Assembly: GCA_902466275.1 (NCBI GenBank)
Contig: CABQQJ010000028.1
Location: forward strand, 1-7,878
DNA length: 7,878 bases
From: an uncultured Veillonella sp.
Lineage (GTDB): Bacteria > Bacillota > Negativicutes > Veillonellales > Veillonellaceae
Direction of reading: 5' to 3'
The notes beneath the pieces were generated by a model. The model was not told where the DNA came from and did not search any database. It worked only from the letters and a program-made list of their open reading frames with translations. This document shows, piece by piece, positions 5,807-7,878 of the stretch (within the stretch, counting starts at the first letter, position 1; each line of letters starts with the position of its first letter). Made by a program: the position numbers and the translations under genes.

Positions 5807-6200
5807 GCGAAATCGGCGAGAAGCTCGTCAATACGCATTCCAAATGTTATATGCCAATGAATTTCATACTGATCAAAATGATGTTCAATTTCCTGAAGGA
5901 AACATTCATAAAGCAATGGATAAGGCATATGCAAATAGTATTATAGAGGGTGTACTATCAAATGTTGAAGCAATTGATGCTACATTACAGCCATTCTGTA
6001 AATCTCGTAAAGTAGCAAATTTAGATAAGGTGGATCGTTCTATCTTACGTATTGCAGTTTGGGAAATGAACAATAAAGTGGAACCTTTAGAGCCATCTAT
6101 TGCTATTAATGAAGCCATTCAATTAGCTAAAGAGTTTGGCTCTGATGCATCTTATAAATTAATTAATGCAATCTTAGACGCATATAATAAGAGTAAATAA
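5796..6200 (+). CDS. nusB: Transcription antitermination factor NusB
   Basis: NusB binds boxA RNA together with NusE (ribosomal protein S10) and supports antitermination of rRNA transcription. The 134-residue, all-helical protein has the standard motifs: RRREAR-type start (RREARQYAFQMLY, 7-19), KVDRSILRIAVWEM (78-91) and the C-terminal INEAIQLAKEFGSDASYKLI (104-123), followed by NAILD. The ATG at 5796 lies within the end of the upstream Asp23 gene, an 11-base overlap. The ribosome binding site GAAAAGGAG (5777-5785) is also inside that gene, 10 bases before the ATG. The overlap points to translational coupling, and the gene is transcribed as part of the Asp23–xseA operon. Confidence 0.95.
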   Translation: MVTKRNRREARQYAFQMLYANEFHTDQNDVQFPEGNIHKAMDKAYANSIIEGVLSNVEAIDATLQPFCKSRKVANLDKVDRSILRIAVWEMNNKVEPLEPSIAINEAIQLAKEFGSDASYKLINAILDAYNKSK

Positions 6201-7153
6201 TGAAACGATATTACTTAGGCATTGATACGAGTTGTTACACCACAAGTTGTGCCATTGTAGATAGCGACTTTCACATAGTAGGGGAAGCACGTAAAATCTT
6301 AGAGGTAAAACTGGGTGAGCGAGGACTACAACAATCAAATATGGTCTTTCAGCATACAAAGGCGTTGCCTAAGTTAATGTCAGAGTTGCCTCAGGTACCA
6401 ATTAGCGGCATAGGTGTTAGTGGCTTTCCGCGCCGTGAAGAACGCTCTTATATGCCTGCCTTTATGGTCGGGTTAGGACAGGGGCAAACCTTGAGTCATC
6501 TTATGAATGTGCCTTTACATATTTTTGCACATCAAGAGAATCATATATTAGCTGCTTTGAGGGATTTAAAAAATATTCCTAATGACCCATTTTTGGCATT
6601 ACATCTATCAGGTGGCACGACAGAACTAGTATATTGCCATTATCAAGGAAACGGTATTTTTGAATCTCACATCGTTGGTGGTTCTAAAGATTTACAAGGG
6701 GGGCAATATGTTGATCGCATAGGTGTCGCATTGGGCTTACCATTTCCTGCAGGTAAACATTTAGAGGCATTAGCATTACAAACTACAGAATATGAACCAT
6801 TGCCATCATCTGTAAAAGACGGATGGATTAGCTTTGCCGGTCCTTGTAGTGCTGCTATGCGGCGTATAAATAACGCTATGAGTGATATAGATAAATCTAA
6901 GTTAGCTAGAGCTGTTTTTACTTCCATTGGAAATGCTCTAGAAAAAATGATTACTTATCATACTAAAGAGAAGCCTGTACGTGCACTCATTGCTGTAGGT
7001 GGTGTGATGAGTAATAGTTTACTTCGTAAGCGGATGGAAACCTATTGTAAACGAAATCATCTCCAATTACATGTGGCGCAACCACAATTCTCTGTTGATA
7101 ATGCCACAGGTAATGCTTTTGGTGCTGCTTATTTACAAGAATCTAGAGGATAA
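6200..7153 (+). CDS. TsaD/Kae1-like protein (peptidase M22 family paralogue)
   Basis: This ASKHA-fold protein of 317 residues is related to TsaD, which makes the t6A modification of tRNA. Shared features are LGIDTSC (6-12), His111 and His115 in HQENH (the usual metal pair), SGGTTEL (137-143), GGVMSN (267-272) and Asp300-Asn301 near the C-terminus. Differences from true TsaD are the start (TSCYTTSCAIV where TsaD has TSCDET), the lack of a GEAFDK-type segment (VDRIGVALGLPFPAGK at 171-186 instead) and FAGPCSA (212-218) where TsaD has FSGLKT. It therefore looks like a separate subfamily, and the real tsaD should be elsewhere in the genome. Old labels such as O-sialoglycoprotein endopeptidase are not supported. 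The start overlaps the nusB stop in TAATG, with AAGAG (6189-6193) as ribosome binding site. In B. subtilis folD occupies this place. The function is unknown. Confidence 0.8.
   Translation: MKRYYLGIDTSCYTTSCAIVDSDFHIVGEARKILEVKLGERGLQQSNMVFQHTKALPKLMSELPQVPISGIGVSGFPRREERSYMPAFMVGLGQGQTLSHLMNVPLHIFAHQENHILAALRDLKNIPNDPFLALHLSGGTTELVYCHYQGNGIFESHIVGGSKDLQGGQYVDRIGVALGLPFPAGKHLEALALQTTEYEPLPSSVKDGWISFAGPCSAAMRRINNAMSDIDKSKLARAVFTSIGNALEKMITYHTKEKPVRALIAVGGVMSNSLLRKRMETYCKRNHLQLHVAQPQFSVDNATGNAFGAAYLQESRG
7145..7150 (+). promoter_or_regulatory. Ribosome binding site for the GTG start of xseA
   Basis: AGAGGA lies 5 bases before GTG 7156. It supports that GTG as the start, since the nearby ATG at 7160 runs into a stop after two codons. 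Confidence 0.7.
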
Positions 7154-7155
7154 TC

Positions 7156-7878
7156 GTGAATGTATTAACCATTACACAATTAAACAATCTCATAAAACGT
7201 ACCTTAGATCGTGAATATCTATTAAAGAATGTATATGTAAGTGGTACCATTATTAATGCAAAACGTCATAGCAGTGGTCATATGTATTTTTCTTTAAAAG
7301 ATGAGGAATCTGCTATTGATGTGACAATGTGGTCTAGTACCGTCATGCAAAAGGGACTAGCTAATGCCATTCAAAATGGTTTATTAGTAACTGTAAAAGC
7401 ATCTGTTAACTTTTACAATAAAATGGGCCGTTTAAATCTCATTGCGTCTGATATGCAAATAGGCTCTAAAAGTCCATTACAACTTGAATTTGACGCGTTA
7501 AAACGGGAGTTAACGGCGCTAGGATACTTTGATGACAGCCACAAACAAAGTCTTCCGTACATGGCAAGTTGCATAGGCATTGTTACATCTCAATCTGGTG
7601 CTGTATTACATGATATTTTGCATGTCAGCGAGCGACGTAACCCATTAGTTCAATTTAAATTATTCTCTGTTCCTGTACAAGGTAATACTGCGGGACCCAT
7701 TATTGCCAAAGGTATTGCTACTGCTGATGCAGATCCTGATGTAGATCTTATTATCGTTGGTCGTGGTGGTGGATCTATGGAAGATCTATGGTGTTTCAAT
7801 GATAGATCTGTTGTAGAGGCGATTTATAATGCTAATACGCCAATTATTTCAGCAGTAGGTCATGAAACGGATTATACT
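7156..7878 (+). CDS. xseA: Exodeoxyribonuclease VII large subunit, 3'-truncated
   Basis: XseA is the catalytic large subunit of exonuclease VII, which with several XseB subunits degrades single-stranded DNA into short oligonucleotides. The first 241 codons are present and the frame is open at the right edge, so roughly 40% of the usual 400-450 residues is missing. An N-terminal OB-fold domain (about 1-100) includes ITQLNNLIKRTL (6-17) and SGHMYFSLKDE (40-50). The catalytic domain shows GIVTSQSGAVLHDIL (142-156, near the expected start of the nuclease domain), DLIIVGRGGGSMEDLW (197-212) and ISAVGHETDYT (231-241), hallmark segments of the family. Translation starts at GTG, 2 bases after the preceding gene's stop. 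The xseB gene is expected beyond the window. Confidence 0.95.
   Translation, partial: MNVLTITQLNNLIKRTLDREYLLKNVYVSGTIINAKRHSSGHMYFSLKDEESAIDVTMWSSTVMQKGLANAIQNGLLVTVKASVNFYNKMGRLNLIASDMQIGSKSPLQLEFDALKRELTALGYFDDSHKQSLPYMASCIGIVTSQSGAVLHDILHVSERRNPLVQFKLFSVPVQGNTAGPIIAKGIATADADPDVDLIIVGRGGGSMEDLWCFNDRSVVEAIYNANTPIISAVGHETDYT

Noticed and set aside
6698..6703. A run of six G in the TsaD-like gene, as a possible slippage or phase-variation site.
   Set aside because: It is short, encodes conserved-looking glycines, and the frame is intact on both sides. No alternative frame product is evident.
7742..7809. Three AGATCT hexamers close together in xseA.
   Set aside because: They are spaced irregularly and fall in conserved coding sequence with common codons, so no site function is indicated.
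1..7878. A mobile element, defence system, CRISPR array or tRNA gene.
   Set aside because: No transposase, integrase, toxin-antitoxin pair, terminal repeats, spaced repeats or cloverleaf-like sequence was seen. All reading frames belong to conserved cellular families in one orientation.

Overview
The window is an AT-rich, gene-dense stretch of a bacterial chromosome. It has ten protein genes, all on the + strand, with gaps of at most about 135 bases. The protein families and gene order (M24 peptidase–efp, Asp23-family–nusB–xseA) are typical of Firmicutes. An anaerobic-type cobalamin gene set next to a non-sporulating version of this neighbourhood suggests a Negativicute, most likely Veillonella or a close relative. 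That assignment is inferred from sequence character, not from a database match.

Region 1 (1-2468) holds three cobalamin genes. They are a 5'-truncated pduX (L-threonine kinase), cobD (threonine-phosphate decarboxylase) and cobC (alpha-ribazole phosphatase). PduX and CobD together turn L-threonine into aminopropanol phosphate, the linker of the cobalamin nucleotide loop. CobC removes a phosphate late in loop assembly. Their promoter, and any cobalamin riboswitch, would lie upstream of the window.

Region 2 (2468-4883) begins with rsuA, a 16S rRNA pseudouridine synthase whose start codon overlaps the cobC stop. After a 70-base gap with an inverted repeat and promoter-like sequences come an M24 (Xaa-Pro) peptidase gene and efp (elongation factor P), a pairing also known from Bacillus subtilis (yqhT-efp).

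Region 3 (4884-5018) is the longest non-coding stretch. It holds an imperfect hairpin and then a strong intrinsic terminator whose U-tract ends one base before the ribosome binding site of the next gene.

Region 4 (5019-7878) is a tight operon: two divergent Asp23/Gls24-family genes, nusB, a TsaD/Kae1-like paralogue, and the first 241 codons of xseA, which runs off the right edge. Genes overlap by 11 or 1 bases or are separated by 2 to 11.

Overall this is mostly conserved housekeeping DNA. I saw no mobile element, CRISPR array, tRNA or rRNA, and no evidence of a new defence or mobile system. The points most worth a second look are the TsaD-like paralogue with altered active-site motifs, the terminator abutting the Asp23 gene, and the tandem Asp23 pair replacing the spoIIIA/acc block seen in Bacillus.
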